A stretch of 21,829 nt of DNA from Petrotoga sp. UBA5851 (GCA_002431635.1 DJGH01000022.1:32688-54516); one strand, 5' to 3'; positions 6,775 through 14,902 are shown, counted from the stretch's first letter. Made by a program: numbers and translations. The notes: generated from the letters alone by a model not told the origin.

Positions 6775-9075
6775 TTAAATCATGGTAGTCGGAGGATTTA
6801 TGTAAATACTAACAGAGTTTCTGTATTCGGAGTAGATCTGCCTGAATATCTGCAGATCCAGGGTACTGATTTTGACGATTATACTTAGTCTGAAAAAGTT
6901 ATTCAGTTTGTATACAGAAGGTTTGACCGGTCCGAGGAGCATCTTTCTGTCTAAGTCTGAGCAAAGGCTTTTATATATCTTAAGAGCTTTTTTATTTAGG
7001 TTTTCTTCCTGTGAGTCTTTTACAAGGATAATTATAAGATTTGTAAAAGGAGGGTACAGGTACTTTTTCCTGTTTTCTGTTTCGGCTGAGATAATTGAGT
7101 CATAGTCATGGTTTAATATAAATTTATAAAGTTCGTTTTTTGGATTGAAGCTTTGTATCATTACCCGTCCTCGTTCTTTCCGGCCTGATCTTCCAGCAAC
7201 CTGCATTAAAAGAGCCGAACTGTTTTCAGAAGCGTTATAATCGGGCATATTGAAGTATCTTTCGCAATCCAGAACTACAACCAGTTCCAGATCGGGAATG
7301 TTGAGTCCTTTGGTTATCATTTTTGTCCCGATTATTATCATGCGTCCAGGATTATTTATATATTTGAAGGTTTCCTGTACATCCTGCGAACTTTTTACAG
7401 CCTGTCTGTCCACTCTTACCATTGGCTGGGATGGGAATATTCTTATTAGCTCGTTCATAACTCTTTCTGTACCGAAGCCTCTTGTCTGAAGCTCGGTTGA
7501 GCCACATTTAGGGCATACTGACGGAACCGGCTGGGTATTATCGCAGTAATGACATTTTAAGTGGTTTTCCTGTTTATAGTAGGTCATCGAGATGTCACAG
7601 TTTTTGCATCTGAAAATATGTCCACAGTTGGTACATATTATATAGTTAGCGTATCCTTTAGTCGGTGTGAATACGATAACTTTTTTATTTCTGTCCAGAA
7701 CATCTTTTATGCTCTTAATAATTTTAACTGAAAAAATCCAGTTATACTTTTCTTCCTTTGACAGATCTATCAGTTCAATATCGGGAAGAGTTACATTGTA
7801 TCTTTTTTTTATGCGGTGAATCATAAAATTTCCGTTACTGCTTTCAAAAAAATCTATTATCCTGGGAGTAGCGCTTGATAGTAAAAGATAGGAGCTTTCA
7901 ATCTGTTTTTTAATCTGAGCAATGTGTATACTGTCGTAGATATTTCCTTCCATCTGATAAAATGAACTGTCGTGCTCTTCATCAATTATTATCATTCCAA
8001 GCTTTTTAAACCTCAGCCATACCGCACTCCTTGTTCCTATTATTATATCTGTCTGACCGTTCATGGTTTTTTCCATTATACTTTTCTTTTCCTTGAAAGT
8101 AAGCTCAGAGTTATAGATACCTATACGGCAGGTTCTGAACTTGTGCTGCAGTCTCTGAACATACTGCCATATAAGCGATATTTCCGGAATCATAATAAGA
8201 ATCTGTTCGTGATTATTGATAAGCGGTTCTATAATCTGAAGAAAGACTTCTGTTTTTCCGCTTCCGGTAACTCCGTAAAGTAAATGGGTCTTTTCTCTGT
8301 TAACGTATATATCTCTTACTGCTTTTTCCTGTTCGTCTGTCAGCTCTGTCTCATCGGAAGGCTCCTGCTGATATATCGGTAAGTCTTCATAATGCTCGGT
8401 TATTATACCGCTTTTCAAAAGAGTACTGAGGACGGAACTTGATTTTTTAATAATTTTATTGTCAATCAGCTGTTTTTCAGTGGCTTGTCCGTTTAAAAGC
8501 AAAAAGTTCACAACCTGTCTGGATTGGGGTGAAATTCTGGTTTTTTCGTTACTATGCAATGGCGCTGCCAAAGTAAAGGCTCGTGTGCCCTGTACTTTGA
8601 TTTCTGATCTTTCAAGTATCTCAAGGGAGATTATATTCTGCTTTAGCATTTCGGACATGCTTTTATCTGCAGTGCTTCGATCTTTAAACTTTTTATAAAA
8701 CTCTCTCATGTTTATGGGTTTTTCAAATCCGGCAAGAGGATTGAGCGGTATTATTTTTATACTGTAATCAACAGTTCCATCCGCTGATAGAATCATTTTG
8801 ACTATCTGTCCCTTTGAAAGCAAAGTATCGTTTGCCGTCATCTCAATAAATTTTTTGTCTTTTTCAGTTAATACAGGTTTTTTATCAACCACAGCTTCAA
8901 TTGGTTTAATTTTAAAATCTTTTTTATACTCTGTTTTGCGGTATACCACCCCGGGAACAGCCGATGTGCCAAACTGTACCAGTACCCTGCAGCCAAACTC
9001 AAGTTCTCCGTCGTATGAATAAGTGAAGTCATTGAATGAGCTGTTCCCGATTATTATAATGTCATAATACTGCAT
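6775..9075 (-). CDS. priA: Primosomal replication restart helicase PriA
   Basis: PriA recognises stalled forks and reloads the replicative helicase. The protein has 766 residues. The N-terminal DNA-binding domain (about 1-105) is followed by a winged-helix region (about 180-230). The helicase core carries Walker A GVTGSGKT (268-275), Walker B DEEH (365-368) and SAT (401-403). The zinc-binding insert has all eight cysteines (481, 484, 490, 493, 508, 511, 521, 524). Motifs V and VI follow (GTKMITKG, QVAGRSGR). The usual NRRGY stretch before the zinc domain reads TPTKGY here, a visible divergence. The ATG is two bases after the amylase stop, and its site GGGAGAGG is inside the end of the amylase gene, so translation is probably coupled. 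Confidence 0.95.
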   Translation of the reverse strand: MQYYDIIIIGNSSFNDFTYSYDGELEFGCRVLVQFGTSAVPGVVYRKTEYKKDFKIKPIEAVVDKKPVLTEKDKKFIEMTANDTLLSKGQIVKMILSADGTVDYSIKIIPLNPLAGFEKPINMREFYKKFKDRSTADKSMSEMLKQNIISLEILERSEIKVQGTRAFTLAAPLHSNEKTRISPQSRQVVNFLLLNGQATEKQLIDNKIIKKSSSVLSTLLKSGIITEHYEDLPIYQQEPSDETELTDEQEKAVRDIYVNREKTHLLYGVTGSGKTEVFLQIIEPLINNHEQILIMIPEISLIWQYVQRLQHKFRTCRIGIYNSELTFKEKKSIMEKTMNGQTDIIIGTRSAVWLRFKKLGMIIIDEEHDSSFYQMEGNIYDSIHIAQIKKQIESSYLLLSSATPRIIDFFESSNGNFMIHRIKKRYNVTLPDIELIDLSKEEKYNWIFSVKIIKSIKDVLDRNKKVIVFTPTKGYANYIICTNCGHIFRCKNCDISMTYYKQENHLKCHYCDNTQPVPSVCPKCGSTELQTRGFGTERVMNELIRIFPSQPMVRVDRQAVKSSQDVQETFKYINNPGRMIIIGTKMITKGLNIPDLELVVVLDCERYFNMPDYNASENSSALLMQVAGRSGRKERGRVMIQSFNPKNELYKFILNHDYDSIISAETENRKKYLYPPFTNLIIILVKDSQEENLNKKALKIYKSLCSDLDRKMLLGPVKPSVYKLNNFFRLSIIVKISTLDLQIFRQIYSEYRNSVSIYINPPTTMI

Positions 9076-9077
9076 TT

Positions 9078-11072
9078 TTACCTCTCCCTGTAAAGTATCA
9101 GAACCTCTTTGGGACCTACTGTTTCTATTTTTTTATAGTATGTACCGCTGAAAAGATCCTTGTACTGACTGTCAAGCTCTATACTGCAGCTATTTGCAGA
9201 GCTGCGGCTGTTCATTATAACTATTACTTTATCATTTTCGTACTCTCTCTCATAAGCAAGTATTCCAAGCTTGGAACAGATAACCTTGAAAGAACCGTAC
9301 TTTAAGGCCGCGTTTTCAGCCCTGAAAGCTGTAAGTGTTTTATAAAGTGAATAAATATTGTTGTTAAACCGTTCTTTATCCCAAGGGAAAGGTTTTCTGC
9401 AGAAGGGGTCTTTTTCTCCCGTCAAACCGGCCTCATCGCCGTAATATATTATAGGACTTCCTATAAAAGTCATTTGCAGCGCAACAGCTATTCTGAGTTT
9501 TTCAAAGTCCTGTCCAAGAACAGTGAATATTCTTTCCGTATCGTGTGAGCCCAGCATATTCCAAAGTGAATGAAGCACCTGAGGCGGATATTTGTTGAGA
9601 TAAGTACTTACTGAATTAATAAAATTTTGAGATGACCCACCTTTTGCGTAAGCTATGGCCGCATCGCGGAAGATATAATTCATGACCGAGTCGAAGGAAG
9701 GCTCTTCAAAGTAAATAGATGAATCTTTCCAATACTCTCCGACTATAAACAAATCTTTATTGATACCTTTTATCAAAGGCATAAAAAATTCTTTCCAGAA
9801 CCAGTTAGGAATCTGATCAACAGCATCAAGTCTCCAACCGTCTGTTCCAACTCCGGACCATTTTGAAACAACTTGTGCGATATATGCCCTTACTTTAGGA
9901 TTGTAAAGGTTAAGCTGGGGAAGATCAGGATAATCCCACCAGCATTTATAGCTTTTACTGCTTTTGGTTATGGGAAAGCTCAGTATGTGATACCAGTCAA
10001 GATACTGTGATTTTTGCTGTCTTAGAAAGTTCTCTTTCATGGCGAAGAAAGTATCGCCCGTATGGTTAAATACCCCGTCAAGTAATATTTTTATATCCTG
10101 TGAATGAGCCTTTTGAATCAAGTCACTCAATATTTTTTCATTACCAAAAGAAGGATCTACTTTCAAATAATCTGTGGTGTTATATTTATGGGTTGAAGGG
10201 GCTTCGAATATAGGGTTCATATATATGCAGCCTACAGAAAGTTCTTTCAGATAATCAATTTTTTCGATTATGCCTGCAAGATCTCCTCCATAAAAGTATG
10301 AAGAAAGGGTATTAGAAGTATACTCTTCATACCATGGTCTGACTGCTAAAGGGTCATTCTCGGTATCCCCATTAAAAAATCTGTCCGGGAAGATCTGATA
10401 GTATATACTTCCTTTTGTCCATTGTGGAGGATCAAAGTAACTTATCTGTGGATTGTCAAAATCAAACTCAAACAACTTGGAGCCATCTTTTGATGATCCG
10501 ATAGTATATACTTTGTTGTCCTTTTCGCATACAAAAAGATACTTTAAGAGTTTGGCGCTGCTCTTTACGTGAAATCTCTGGTATTGAGTATCATCAATGA
10601 TAAAGCTTTCAGTTGAAGCTATATCACCATTTACTAAGATATTTATTTTCTGGTTGGTAGCTTTTTCAACTCCTATGCATAGGTATATTTCTCCATATCT
10701 TACAGGATTGATAAACATTCTTTTCATAGAGTGTTCATACTTTAGTTTTGGCATGCCGGTTTCATCTTCTCCTACTTGCTTATAGTTCAAAAATCTGTTT
10801 TGTATGATCTCATAATCGTTGTTGTCCGGGTCATAGGTTTGCTTGCCGTCAACTATGTATTGATAGTAGTACTTTCCCTGCTGCAGGTCGATATCGTACT
10901 TCCAAAATGAATCGCTTATCTTTTCCATATTGTAGGTGCTAGCGGGAAAGTTTTTTATAGCAACCTGGACAGAGCTTGCGGGCAAGGTATAGATAAAAGT
11001 TATCTCATAAGAAAAGCATTTTCCCATAATCAGTAAAAGAAAAGTCCAAAGCATAAGTTTCTTCATTTTCAT
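9078..11072 (-). CDS. Secreted neopullulanase/cyclomaltodextrinase-like alpha-amylase (GH13)
   Basis: This is a glycoside hydrolase of 664 residues acting on alpha-glucans outside the cytoplasm. Residues 1-21 look like a signal peptide. The MGKC stretch is not a proper lipobox. Residues about 22-95 look like a CBM48/E-set glucan-binding fold. Residues about 110-210 look like the N-domain (CBM34-like) of cyclomaltodextrinases. The catalytic barrel starts at IYYQIFPDRF (223-232). Region I is DGVFNH (332-337). Region II is GWRLDAVD with nucleophile Asp416. Region III has acid/base Glu446. Region IV is GSHDTERI with Asp511. Region V reads LPQLN (384-388), close to the MPKLN of the neopullulanase subfamily GH13_20. 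A C-terminal beta domain follows. All catalytic residues are present. Pullulan, cyclodextrin and starch are all possible substrates. It forms an operon with priA. Confidence 0.9.
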   Translation of the reverse strand: MKMKKLMLWTFLLLIMGKCFSYEITFIYTLPASSVQVAIKNFPASTYNMEKISDSFWKYDIDLQQGKYYYQYIVDGKQTYDPDNNDYEIIQNRFLNYKQVGEDETGMPKLKYEHSMKRMFINPVRYGEIYLCIGVEKATNQKINILVNGDIASTESFIIDDTQYQRFHVKSSAKLLKYLFVCEKDNKVYTIGSSKDGSKLFEFDFDNPQISYFDPPQWTKGSIYYQIFPDRFFNGDTENDPLAVRPWYEEYTSNTLSSYFYGGDLAGIIEKIDYLKELSVGCIYMNPIFEAPSTHKYNTTDYLKVDPSFGNEKILSDLIQKAHSQDIKILLDGVFNHTGDTFFAMKENFLRQQKSQYLDWYHILSFPITKSSKSYKCWWDYPDLPQLNLYNPKVRAYIAQVVSKWSGVGTDGWRLDAVDQIPNWFWKEFFMPLIKGINKDLFIVGEYWKDSSIYFEEPSFDSVMNYIFRDAAIAYAKGGSSQNFINSVSTYLNKYPPQVLHSLWNMLGSHDTERIFTVLGQDFEKLRIAVALQMTFIGSPIIYYGDEAGLTGEKDPFCRKPFPWDKERFNNNIYSLYKTLTAFRAENAALKYGSFKVICSKLGILAYEREYENDKVIVIMNSRSSANSCSIELDSQYKDLFSGTYYKKIETVGPKEVLILYRER

Positions 11073-11100
11073 CTCCCCTTTATGGCATACAGTAATAAAA

Positions 11101-11109
11101 ATTATATCA
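11101..11109 (-). promoter_or_regulatory. Extended -10 promoter of amylase-priA
   Basis: On the minus strand TGATATAAT forms an extended -10 about 30 bases before the amylase ATG. No good -35 hexamer is found at 16-18 bases. The flanking 14-mer CTGTGATATAATTT occurs again at 21761-21774. Confidence 0.5.
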
Positions 11110-11140
11110 CAGCCCGATGTATGTCTATGTGTCCGGATAT

Positions 11141-11168
11141 AGAAAAACGGCCCTTAAAAAGGACCGTT
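11141..11168 (-). terminator. Terminator of the 78-residue gene
   Basis: On the minus strand AACGGTCC (11161-11168) pairs with GGGCCGTT (11146-11153), allowing one G-U pair, and a run of T follows. It begins eight bases after the stop codon of the orphan gene and separates it from the amylase operon. Confidence 0.75.
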
Positions 11169-11176
11169 CCTGCGGA

Positions 11177-11413
11177 TTAAGCTATTGATACAGGGAGTTT
11201 GATTACTAACTCAGCACTGCTTCCGTTACGTTTGAAGTCAATTTCCATTTTTTTAATTTTATTACCTGCAATATTTTGATAAAGTGCCCTTACTCTCGAG
11301 GCGAGCTCTGGTTCTTCTTCGAGAATATCTTCAAAATCTTTATTAGAAGATATTTCATAATGCTTTTCAAATTTTTTTGGTTTTTTTAGTCCATGGAAAT
11401 TTATGCTTTTCAT
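11177..11413 (-). CDS. Hypothetical 78-residue protein
   Basis: I do not recognise this gene. It encodes a charged, soluble protein of 78 residues with no cysteine, no membrane segment and no signal peptide. The N-terminal 20 residues are rich in lysine (GLKKPKKFEKH). A central acidic helix follows (NKDFEDILEEEPELASRVRALYQ, about 24-46), and the C-terminal part looks like two beta strands (KKMEIDFKRN and SAELVIKLPVSIA). An AGGAGG ribosome binding site lies six bases before the ATG, and a terminator follows the stop. Both support a real, singly transcribed gene. It is divergent from the adenosine-specific kinase gene. No clear -35/-10 pair was found. Confidence 0.7.
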   Translation of the reverse strand: MKSINFHGLKKPKKFEKHYEISSNKDFEDILEEEPELASRVRALYQNIAGNKIKKMEIDFKRNGSSAELVIKLPVSIA

Positions 11414-11455
11414 AAAAACCTCCTTATATATTATACTTTTGTATACCTTATTTTC

Positions 11456-11475
11456 ACTATATAGTTTATACTATA
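11456..11475. repeat. AT-rich palindrome cluster in the divergent spacer
   Basis: The 10-bp palindrome ACTATATAGT (11456-11465) overlaps an inverted repeat TATAGT-TTAT-ACTATA (11460-11475). It lies between the 78-residue gene and the adenosine-specific kinase gene and could be an operator. AT-rich spacers also produce such patterns by chance. Confidence 0.3.
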
Positions 11476-11527
11476 AGTATTAACTTTTGTTTGCTGAGAT
11501 TTTAAATTTCAATACACAAAGAAAAGA

Positions 11528-11533
11528 TATAAT
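11528..11533 (+). promoter_or_regulatory. Possible -10 box of the adenosine-specific kinase gene
   Basis: TATAAT is placed 33 bases before the ATG at 11567, which would give a start near 11540 and a short leader. The -35 candidates at 15-17 bases are poor. Confidence 0.35.
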
Positions 11534-11566
11534 CTATAAGACTTTAATAATATGGGAGGTAAAAAA

Positions 11567-12058
11567 ATGAACTTATCCTTTGAAACCGTTGATATAAGTA
11601 TTCTGTCCCAAAGCAATGTGATTATTGGACAGTCGCATTTTATAAAAACTGCCGAAGATATTTTTGAACTTTTGATGACTTCATCGCCGGCTGTAAAGTT
11701 TGGACTTGCCTTTAACGAGGCTTCCGGTCCGTGTCTGATAAGAACTGAAGGAAACGACGATGAACTCATACAAGCAGCAGTAAAGGCTGCCAGAGATATC
11801 GGAGCAGGTCATATTTTCGTTCTTTATCTGCGGAATCTTTATCCTATAAGTATTCTTAACCAGCTTAAAAATATTCAGGAGGTTGTTTCAATCTATGCTG
11901 CAACTGCCAACTCTTTGCAGGTTATTGTTGCTCAGAGCAATATAGGCAGAGGCATAATGGGAGTGATAGACGGTTCCTCTCCAAAGGGTGTTGAAGGAGC
12001 TCAGGATAAAAAAGACCGTTCCGAACTGCTCAGAAATATAATTGGATATAAAAAATAA
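11567..12058 (+). CDS. Adenosine-specific kinase family protein (PF04008)
   Basis: This protein of 163 residues matches the small family named adenosine-specific kinase, common in archaea and deep-branching thermophilic bacteria. The characteristic segments are all present: VIIGQSHFIKTAEDIFE near the start, KFGLAFNEASGP in the middle, then IYAATAN and GRGIMGVIDGSSPKGVE near the end. The family assignment is from remembered motif patterns. The proposed activity, phosphorylation of adenosine, comes from limited work on archaeal members, so the physiological role is uncertain. An upstream in-frame ATG at 11552 overlaps the GGGAGGT ribosome binding site (11554-11560). The ATG at 11567, six bases beyond that site, is therefore the start. 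The gene stands alone with its own terminator. Confidence 0.85.
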   Translation: MNLSFETVDISILSQSNVIIGQSHFIKTAEDIFELLMTSSPAVKFGLAFNEASGPCLIRTEGNDDELIQAAVKAARDIGAGHIFVLYLRNLYPISILNQLKNIQEVVSIYAATANSLQVIVAQSNIGRGIMGVIDGSSPKGVEGAQDKKDRSELLRNIIGYKK

Positions 12059-12059
12059 G

Positions 12060-12095
12060 AAAACCCGGAAATCTATCATAGATTTCCGGGTTTTT
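12060..12095 (+). terminator. Strong terminator of the adenosine-specific kinase gene
   Basis: A perfect 16-bp stem (12060-12075 with 12079-12094) closes a three-base loop TCA, and a T run follows. It starts two bases after the stop codon. The left arm begins with an A run, so it could also work in the opposite direction. Confidence 0.93.
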
Positions 12096-12157
12096 CTCTT
12101 ATTGCTTTTGGCTTCAAACCTGAAATATTTCATGCATACTCATATGATTCTCATACC

Positions 12158-12189
12158 ATAAAAAAGCTACCAGTAGTAAACTGGTAGCT
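12158..12189 (-). terminator. Terminator of the ABC transporter operon
   Basis: On the minus strand AGCTACCAGT (12189-12180), a five-base loop and ACTGGTAGCT are followed by TTTTTT (12165-12160). The stem is a perfect 10 bp. It lies 30 bases after the stop of the last permease gene. Confidence 0.9.
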
Positions 12190-12219
12190 CAATACTTATA
12201 AAGTAATTAATTGATAATG

Positions 12220-13896
12220 TTATTTTCCCAAAGCCCTTGGATCAAGTGCATCTCTAAGTGCATCGCCAAACAGGTTGAACGACATAACTGTCAGGAAAAT
12301 GAACAGTCCTGGAAGCAAAAGCCATGGATAGTTGGTAAGCGCTTCGATGCTTTGTGCCTGCGAAAGCATAAGACCCCACGAGGCACCCGGTTCGGTAATA
12401 CCTACTCCAAGGAAGCTTAATCCAGCTTCACCAAGAATATAACTTGGAATTGAAAGGGTGGCATTAACGATTATATATGTTGTTGTATTGGGTATAAGAT
12501 GCTTCCATATTATACGTCTTGGAGGATAACCCAAAGCTACAGCAGCTTCTATAAACTCTGTCTGTTTTATTCCCAAAGTCATGCCTCTTATTACCCTGGT
12601 CATTCCAGGCCAACCTATGAAAGAAAGTATTATTATTATAAAAAGGTATCTTACTGTTGGATCAAGAGCACTTGGCAAGATCGAGCTCAAAGATATTATC
12701 AGGTAGAAGCTTGGTATGGACATCAATATTTCAGTTATTCTCATAAGTATTTCATCAGTCCATCCACCATAGTAACCCGCAAAGCCTCCAAGGAAAAGTC
12801 CGATGGTAAAAGTTATAAGAATGGCAACCAATCCTATGGACAACGATATCCTTGAACCGTAGAGTATTCTTGAGAACATATCTCTTCCAAACTTATCGGA
12901 ACCCCATATGTATAGTATACCGTCATTTGAAAGGTAGTCAGCTATAGACTCTATAACCGGTTTTTCTGTTCCCATAAAATGAATATCTGTAGGTATAAAG
13001 CCCAACAGTTTATACTCCCATGATTTAACAAAATACTTTATCTGGTATTTCTTGAAACTTACTCCTCTGAGATTGGCGGGAGTAACTTCGACTTCGTCAA
13101 AATTCTCAGTTCTTATATACATGCTGTCAAATGTGTAAAAAGTATCTATGGTTTGTACATCTTCAGCAGCTGTATTAGAGTTGTACTCTTCAAGCAGTTC
13201 TTCAATAGCACCTATTCTTGAATCAGAACCTGTATATATGGTACTGCCGCTAAGAAACTTTGAAAAAGAAGGTTTTAAAAGATTGCCGTCTTTCTCATAC
13301 TGTCCTGTTATATTATCCCCGGAGACATAGGAAACCGGAATCAGAGGTTTTTCCGTTTCAGATTCTGAACCAAGCTCAACATATGATCCGTTCTTAAGTT
13401 TAGCTTTATAAGTGACAGTAAAATTTGAAACTATCTCAGTTACTGTTGCGCCGTAAGTTTCATTATACTTGCCTAGTTCAAACAGATCTTCTTTTTCTGT
13501 ATAAGAATCATAGGCTTTTATGGCATCGTAATGTGCTGCTTCGACAAAGGATTTTTGTTTGGTGTAAAGATCTCTAACGCTGTCATATAAAAGTACATAC
13601 TGTCCACTTCTTTCATTGGTTATAAAATCTTTGGTACGTATCTTCTGAGGTTGGGCGAACCGGTACTGTATATGGTTGTTGTATGGGTTCATAGGAGAAA
13701 AAAAGTCAGCAAATATAGCAAAAAAGTAAAAAATTATAAGTGTTACCATAGCTACCATTCCGAGTTTATGACGCCTTAAAGTTCTCCATGCGAGTTGTGT
13801 AGCTGTCAAAAATTCTTTTTCAAAAATATCTCCATCATTATTGTCAACAGGATTTTTACCGTTGGCAGGAACATTCTTTTTAACTTCTTCTGACAT
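12220..13896 (-). CDS. Oligopeptide-type ABC transporter permease (OppC/DppC-like) with large insert
   Basis: This inner-membrane subunit of a peptide/oligosaccharide importer has 558 residues, whereas family members usually have about 290-340. The cytoplasmic N-terminus (1-44) leads into TM1 (about 45-67). A predicted extracytoplasmic insert follows (about 70-330), rich in Tyr, Ser and acidic residues and without cysteine. The standard OppC core resumes at WGSDKFGRDMFSR (331-343) with five further membrane segments. The EAA loop that contacts the ATPase is EAAVALGYPPRRIIWKHLIPN, and GEAGLSFLG near the end is conserved. The ATG follows GGAGGT, 19 bases after the partner permease gene. It is last in the operon and is followed by a terminator. 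The insert may help dock the binding protein, but I do not recognise a named domain in it. Confidence 0.92.
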   Translation of the reverse strand: MSEEVKKNVPANGKNPVDNNDGDIFEKEFLTATQLAWRTLRRHKLGMVAMVTLIIFYFFAIFADFFSPMNPYNNHIQYRFAQPQKIRTKDFITNERSGQYVLLYDSVRDLYTKQKSFVEAAHYDAIKAYDSYTEKEDLFELGKYNETYGATVTEIVSNFTVTYKAKLKNGSYVELGSESETEKPLIPVSYVSGDNITGQYEKDGNLLKPSFSKFLSGSTIYTGSDSRIGAIEELLEEYNSNTAAEDVQTIDTFYTFDSMYIRTENFDEVEVTPANLRGVSFKKYQIKYFVKSWEYKLLGFIPTDIHFMGTEKPVIESIADYLSNDGILYIWGSDKFGRDMFSRILYGSRISLSIGLVAILITFTIGLFLGGFAGYYGGWTDEILMRITEILMSIPSFYLIISLSSILPSALDPTVRYLFIIIILSFIGWPGMTRVIRGMTLGIKQTEFIEAAVALGYPPRRIIWKHLIPNTTTYIIVNATLSIPSYILGEAGLSFLGVGITEPGASWGLMLSQAQSIEALTNYPWLLLPGLFIFLTVMSFNLFGDALRDALDPRALGK

Positions 13897-13915
13897 CCTG
13901 ATTACCTCCGTATCC

Positions 13916-14887
13916 TTATGAAAGTCTTAATCTTACACGCGGATCAACGGCCGCAAGCAAGATATCTGCAAATAGGTTTCCTATAACAAGCAATAAAGCA
14001 CTCAAAAGGAGTACGGCCATTATCAGGAATAAGTCCTGCTGATTAAGAGCTTCAATTACAAGTCTTCCCATTCCGGGCCAGCCAAAAACCGTTTCGGTAA
14101 ATACTGCGCCTCCTAAAAGACCGGATATGCTGAATCCTAATGCGGTGACTATAGGGTTGATAGCATTTCTGAGAGCATGTTTGAATATAACAGTTTTTTC
14201 AGGCATACCTTTGGCTCTTGCAAACTCAACATAATCTTTGTTCAGTTCATCAAGCAGCTGTCCCCTCATTATACGCATAGTACCCGCAAGACTTCCCAGA
14301 CCCAAGGTTACCACTGGTCCTATTACATGATGGAAGTAGTCAAGGATCTTCATGAACCAAGGCAGTTGGTCGAAACTATTTCTTATCATACCGCCAACCG
14401 GGAAGAGTCCTGTTTTTGCAGACATGAAAAGCCATAGCAGTGAAAAGAAGAACGACGGTACTGATATTCCTATGAAACCAAATACAGATAAGAGCTGATC
14501 ACTTACGGTGTACTGATGCAAAGCTGAATATATACCCAGCGGGATTCCTATCCCCCAGGTAAAAATAAAGGTAGTGACACTCAGCAAAAGCGTCGCTTCA
14601 AGCCTGGATCCAAGGATGTTCCATACCGGAACTTTGTAAGAAAAAGAGTATCCCCAGTTTCCCTTTAGAACATTTCCAAGCCACAAGAAATACTGAGTAA
14701 AAGGATCCTTATCCAGACCGAACTGTTTTTCAAGGTTCGCAAGCTGAGCTTTTGATATGGCAGGATTAAGCCTGTATACATCCAAAAAGTCTCCAGGTGC
14801 AAGAGATATGATCATGAAAGCTAAAACAGATACTCCAAGAAGTACAGGAATAGAAAGAAGTATCCTCCTGATGATGTACTTTAGCAA
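13916..14887 (-). CDS. Oligopeptide-type ABC transporter permease (OppB/DppB-like)
   Basis: This inner-membrane permease has 323 residues and six membrane segments, the normal length. It begins MLKYIIRRILLSIPVLLGVSVLAF, as in the DppB family, followed by the LAPGD and QFGLDKDPFTQYFLWLGN segments of the first periplasmic loop. The EAA loop reads EFARAKGMPEKTVIFKHALRN. FGWPGMGRL and the final DPRVRL are conserved. Translation starts at TTG, supported by AAGGAGGGG six bases upstream. It follows the binding-protein gene across a strong hairpin (14903-14936) that may lower its expression relative to the binding protein. It pairs with the downstream permease. Confidence 0.95.
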   Translation of the reverse strand: MLKYIIRRILLSIPVLLGVSVLAFMIISLAPGDFLDVYRLNPAISKAQLANLEKQFGLDKDPFTQYFLWLGNVLKGNWGYSFSYKVPVWNILGSRLEATLLLSVTTFIFTWGIGIPLGIYSALHQYTVSDQLLSVFGFIGISVPSFFFSLLWLFMSAKTGLFPVGGMIRNSFDQLPWFMKILDYFHHVIGPVVTLGLGSLAGTMRIMRGQLLDELNKDYVEFARAKGMPEKTVIFKHALRNAINPIVTALGFSISGLLGGAVFTETVFGWPGMGRLVIEALNQQDLFLIMAVLLLSALLLVIGNLFADILLAAVDPRVRLRLS

Positions 14888-14902
14888 TATCTTCCCCTCC
14901 TT

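Noticed and set aside
11430..11435. TATAAT upstream of the 78-residue gene on the minus strand
   Set aside because: A start from this box would fall within the ribosome binding site, and the -35 is poor.
11552..11566. ATG start five codons upstream for the adenosine-specific kinase
   Set aside because: This ATG overlaps the GGGAGGT ribosome binding site of the ATG at 11567 and has no site of its own.
12121..12132. 12-bp palindrome TGAAATATTTCA
   Set aside because: It lies between two convergent terminators where no promoter is expected. A single AT-rich palindrome is likely chance.
12211..12420. Plus-strand frames opposite the transporter permeases (also near 12499-12855 and 14177-14437)
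   Set aside because: These are shadow frames within conserved permease genes and have no ribosome binding sites.
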